Below are positions 60,101-64,000 of a DNA stretch of 64,000 nucleotides, one piece after another (the first letter of the stretch is position 1; the number at the start of each line of letters is the position of its first letter). Source of the stretch: Amborella trichopoda. Lineage: Eukaryota; Streptophyta; Magnoliopsida; Amborellales; Amborellaceae. The DNA lies in NCBI RefSeq assembly GCF_000471905.2, contig NW_006497735.1, forward strand, positions 2,235,803 to 2,299,802, written 5' to 3'. A program made the position numbers and the translations under genes. The notes beneath the pieces were generated by a model. It saw only the letters and a list, made by a program, of their open reading frames with translations, did not search any database and was not told the origin of the DNA.

Positions 60101-62217
60101 TTTAAGGAGATTAAGGAGAGGATGATACCTGCACAAGTCCTTGCTTGCCTGACTTCAATAAGGCATTTGAGGTAGAGTGTGATGCCGCTCATGTAGGAAA
60201 TGGAGCTGTATTGAGTCAAGAGAAGAGACCTATGTATTTTTCAGAGAGAAACTCAATGACATGAAGCAATGATATTCGACTTATGACATTGAGTTCTAAG
60301 CTGTCATCCAAGCTCTTCACCATTAGAGACATTATTTGATTCATCGGGAGTTTGTTCTCTACACTTACCATGACGAACTCAAGCACAATAATAGCCAAAA
60401 GAAGTTGAGTGCAAGACATGCTAAGTGGATGGCTTAGTTGCAAGAGTATACATTCACTATAAGTCACCAATCAGGAGAGCAAAACAAATTGGTTGATGCT
60501 CTTAGTCGGCAAGTTCATTTGGTGAAGACATTAGCAGTTGAAGTGGTGGGTTTAGAAGCAGTACGAGAAGCCTATTAAGATTAACCATACTTCAAGGACA
60601 TAACAGAGAGGTGCCGAACAAGCAACAGTAACTCTTACTACCGATTGCTTTTATCCAACGGCTATTTGTTCTATGGTGTCCATATACGTGTCCCTAGTAC
60701 CTCTTTGAGGGAGCAATTAATTGCTGATTTGCATTTTGGTCGTCTTGGTGGACATTTTGGAAGGGTTTAAACATTTTCCTAAATGAAGGAGAGGTATTTT
60801 TGGCCTTCTATGTAAAGAGATGTGTATAGATTTGTCGACCGGTGTATGAAATGTAAAGAGGCAAAGGGACATTTTCAAACCACAGGATCATACACTCCAT
60901 TGCCAGTTCCAAATAGGCTGGGTTGATTTATCAACGGATTTAATAGTGGGTTTGCCAAGGACAGCAAGAGGCCATGATTCAATTATGGTGGTAGTGGATA
61001 GGTTTTAAAAAATGGCACACCTTACCGTGTAGACAACCCAGTGATGCCACTATGGTAGCCAATCTCTTCTTCAAAGAGATTGTACGCTTGCATGGCTTTC
61101 CTAAAACCATCACATTCGACCGAGACACTAGGTTCCTGTGCCACTTTTGGAGAACTTTGAGGGGTAAAATGGAAAACAAATTGCAGTTTACTAGTGCATA
61201 CTACCCACAGACTGAGGTGGTTAATAGGAGTGTTAGGAATATGTTAAGAAGCTTGGTTGGAGAGAATTTGAAAGTATGGGACTTGGTATTACCACAGGCT
61301 GAGTTTGCATATGATAATTCTCTAAATCAACTAACCAAGAAAGCTCCATTTAATGTGGTCTATGGAATATTACCTTTAAATTTTCATGATCTAACATCTC
61401 TACCGATGCGTGAGCATGTTGATCGAGATGCTTCAAACATGGCTGACTATGTGAAGGAGTTACATGAAAAGGTTCGAAAGAAGTTGGAGAAAGTTACACT
61501 AAGTATCAAGATGCTGTGAATCGACACCAATGGCTACTGTTGTTCAAAATTGGAGAACTTACTATGGTGTATCGCAGGCTAGAGCGATTTCCTGTTGGTA
61601 CCTATGGCAAGCTAAAAGCAAAGAAGATTAGCCCTTGTAAAGTCAAAAAGAAAATCAATGGCAATGCCTATGAAGTAGAGATGCCAAGAGGATAGAATAT
61701 CTCCCCAGTCTTCAATGTGAAAGACCTATTCAAGTATCATGGTGATGGCAACTCGACGAAGGCAAGCCTTCTCCAACTCGGGGAGAACGATACAAATCGC
61801 ATCTAGGAGTTTTTGGCTCCCAGGACGTGTTTGTCATTTTCAAGTTCTGTTTGGTTACCAAGACTAGATTGTCATTTTCATAGTCTTTTTTTTTAATCTC
61901 CAGGATGTATTTGTCATTGTATCTTTCTTTTCAGCCACAAGATGAGTTTGTCATTTTCTCTTTGTTAGTTGGTCATTTTGGGAGTTGCTAAGGTCTAGGG
62001 AATTTGGTGTAGACAATAGAGACAAGTTATTTATTATGTGAAAATTTTTATGAGTCCGAAAGTCAAAATTATGTAGTTTCAATGAATAGGAATTTAGCTT
62101 CATGCCCGGGAACTTGGGTGCAAGAAGGTTCCATGCAAGTATGGGAAATAAGTCATAACGGTAATCTAGTAAATTTCACACTTTGTTAGGGGCATTTTGA
62201 TTATTTTCTAGTTCTAG

Positions 62218-63002
62218 CCATAGTTAGCAAGTGGGGGAATAATAAAATATCAACAGACCAAAACATCGGTAATAAATCATTTTTATTTCAAAAAGTCGGA
62301 GAAAAAATTGAGTAAAAAAATGGATCACCACAAACAAAAAGATAGGTTATGGAATTGTGAACATTTCAGATTTGTTTCAAAAAACATAGTGAAAAAATCA
62401 GGTATGTAAAGATGACACAATATAGGATTATGATTTACAGCTGTATAGATATATTAAAGCCATGCAACAATAATTTTATATCCTTACGTCATGAAGTAAT
62501 ACTTGACAATTTTTTGTAGAAACTTTAAATAAATCCAGCAACAATGCTTGCTATGTTGTCACAACACAAAGCATATCGTAGATTTATTGGGAGCATAAAA
62601 TGAAACGACAACAACAATACTAAACAAAAGAACTAATTAGAAAATAACAAGAACTGTGAACCGAGGTATGGGACTATTTTTCAAGAAAAAAAACAAAAAA
62701 CACCCTCAATATAGGATTGTAGTTAATTAAAAGAACATGGAACGGCCCAAATATATAAAATGGTAGTCCATCCAAAATGCTATGCTGTATATGCCAATGA
62801 AATAAAAATTATAAAATAAAACATGTAATTAATCAACTTCTCTATGGATAAAAACACAAAATGCTTAAGCAAATTCGAATCTCGCGTTGAATTCCCAGCT
62901 ACGTAAGTCTTTAGTATCATTGAATCTTTCACTTGCTCTTTACAAATATGCTATGAATTAAAAGGGAAAAAAATAAAAAAAATATATATATATATGTGTC
63001 TA

Positions 63003-63036
<34 letters not shown>

Positions 63037-63434
63037 NNNNNNNNNNNNNNNNNNNNTATATATATATATATATATATTCCATTGGGTTACTCTTCTTCTA
63101 ATTCTACATATTATTTTAAGATATACGATTGTTTTGGGAACTCAATGGTGAAAATGTTTTACGGAATTTTTTGTTATATCAAAATTTTTAATTTACTCCC
63201 ACTGTTAATGTATTTATCTTTAAACCAAAATTCAATAATATTAATTTAATGAAGAAACAAAGTTATAAAGGGCGAAATTTTCTAAAAAAAGATAAAATAC
63301 GAATTTATATCGGTTCCATTAAAATACACGATTTTTTGAAGATCTTTTGAAAAACTCGGAGTTCTTAACAGATCTCAAAAAATCGAAGATTTTTAAAAAA
63401 AATCGTGTTTTAAATATAAACTTGCTAACTATGG
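62218..63434. mobile_element. DNA transposon/MITE with 14-bp TIR inside the 3' LTR
   Basis: CCATAGTTAGCAAG at 62218-62231 is matched by CTTGCTAACTATGG at 63421-63434. The flanking LTR halves line up with the uninterrupted 5' LTR around 53160-53180, which proves an insertion. About 1.2 kb, AT-rich, no transposase reading frame, so non-autonomous. It contains a (TA)n microsatellite split by a 20-N gap. No clear target duplication, so the superfamily is unknown. Confidence 0.8.
63037..63056. other. assembly gap (20 N) in a (TA)n microsatellite
   Basis: Twenty N between two TA runs (about 62983-63036 and 63057-63077). The assembly most likely failed on the microsatellite, so its true length is unknown. 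Confidence 0.97.
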
Positions 63435-63729
63435 TTTCAGCAAACTGGTTTATATGTATGGAACATAGCTGTAATTGCTAGTTACTTTTGTTGATAATTT
63501 GATAATGAAATCTTCTTCCTCCTCCTTGGTGTAGAGAGAGAATTGCCATCCTTGTGTACCGAGAATACATTGAGTCGGAAGGTCATCCTTGTGTATTACA
63601 AGTACCTTGAGTTTGGTAAGAGTTGTGGACCAAAAATACGTTTTCTCTTCATTCCCTTGATTGAGATCAAGGAAGCCAGGTTGTTGCACAATTACCCTCA
63701 GATCTATACTTTTTAGTATCGGTTTTGCA

Positions 63730-64000
63730 CTAAGAAATGAGACAAGAATTTGAATCGGTGAATTATGAAACTGTAAGAGGAAGAATGGTTTCTAGATGTG
63801 TGGAGACCTATTAGAAACACAATTGACAAAGTGAAGAGAATTCAAGGAAATGCATGTCTAATAGAAAGGATCATCAAAGATATTTAAGATGATTCTAGCT
63901 CTGACAAGAAATTTGTATGATATAAATCTTCCATGCCAAATACTTCACTGATCAATCTGAAGCTTCAACCTTGATAAATTTATCTTTCATTATCTTGAGT
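63730..64000. other. right edge, nothing recognised
   Basis: Sequence beyond the gypsy 3' LTR. No SCPL exon or element motif was recognised. Confidence 0.3.

Larger units (their letters stand above)
52768..63729 (+). mobile_element. Ty3/gypsy retrotransposon with nested LINE and DNA transposon, broken
   Basis: 5' LTR at 52768-53448 (TGATGCAAATCGC...GTTTTGCA), with a primer-binding site TTTGGTATCAAAG just after. The gag region (53538-53984 and 57170-58150) has SPETFLGWLSAVERFIEWKD; a zinc knuckle CFQCNKMGHRAVEC lies near 58240. Reverse transcriptase and RNase H (about 59160-60520) show VVEYFDDILIYN; integrase (about 60700-61519) shows GFPKTITFDRDTRF; a GPY/F-like tail with [14 protein letters not shown] follows (about 61580). 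3' LTR at 61788-63729. A LINE sits in gag and a DNA transposon in the 3' LTR. It has many breaks (more than ten) and internal duplications. Its sense is opposite to the SCPL genes. Confidence 0.88.

Noticed and set aside
62983-63077. TA run as a replication origin or hairpin element
   Set aside because: A plain microsatellite broken by an N gap inside a transposon; nothing further supports a function.

Overview
The window is nuclear DNA of a flowering plant. It is AT-rich, its genes have GT-AG introns, and Ty1/copia and Ty3/gypsy retrotransposons, a LINE, MITEs and minisatellites make up most of it. I cannot name the species. There are two 20-N gaps (36802-36821 and 63037-63056), so this is a draft assembly.

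The host genes are two serine carboxypeptidase-like (SCPL) genes in tandem on the minus strand. Gene 2 is upstream in the direction of transcription. It shows only its last four exons (52184 down to 49236), all in frame and carrying the Asp and His active-site motifs. Gene 1 starts at 43675 and can be followed through nine exons down to 2390. Its last exons would lie beyond the left edge. Gene 1 looks decayed: exon 4 is one base short, exon 7 has lost its in-frame acceptor, exon 8 is split between two frames, and the glycine two residues before the catalytic serine is Arg. Its second intron is about 24 kb or more and packed with transposons.

Layout from left to right: 1-2.4 kb, repeats and intron; 2.4 kb, gene 1 exon 9; 3.5-7.5 kb, an old copia element in intron 8; 9.3-11.7 kb, a MITE and exons 8 to 3; 11.8-35.5 kb, giant intron 2. 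Intron 2 holds MITEs, an 81-bp minisatellite, a chromodomain-bearing (Tekay/Del-like) gypsy element with an extra inverted LTR at 14.7-23.1 kb, LINE ORF1-like and copia pieces, and a gag-only LTR-like element containing a 1.7-kb purine-rich array. At 33.9-39.8 kb, two nearly identical 2.93-kb blocks flank the first N gap exactly and each carries SCPL exon 2, most simply an assembly duplication. Then come a solo LTR with a perfect target duplication (39.4-41.4 kb), a GATC-rich patch, exon 1 and the gene 1 promoter region (43.5-43.8 kb). The intergenic stretch to 49.2 kb holds copia debris. The gene 2 exons lie at 49.2-52.2 kb. At 52.8-63.7 kb a gypsy element carries a 5'-truncated LINE in its gag region and a 1.2-kb DNA transposon in its 3' LTR.

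The most novel item is a family of about 380-bp Mutator-type MITEs with 9-bp target duplications. Six copies are present, all in one orientation, and they crowd in and just upstream of gene 1. Coordinates were read by eye. Exon ends are supported by matching phases. Ends of the older repeats are approximate.
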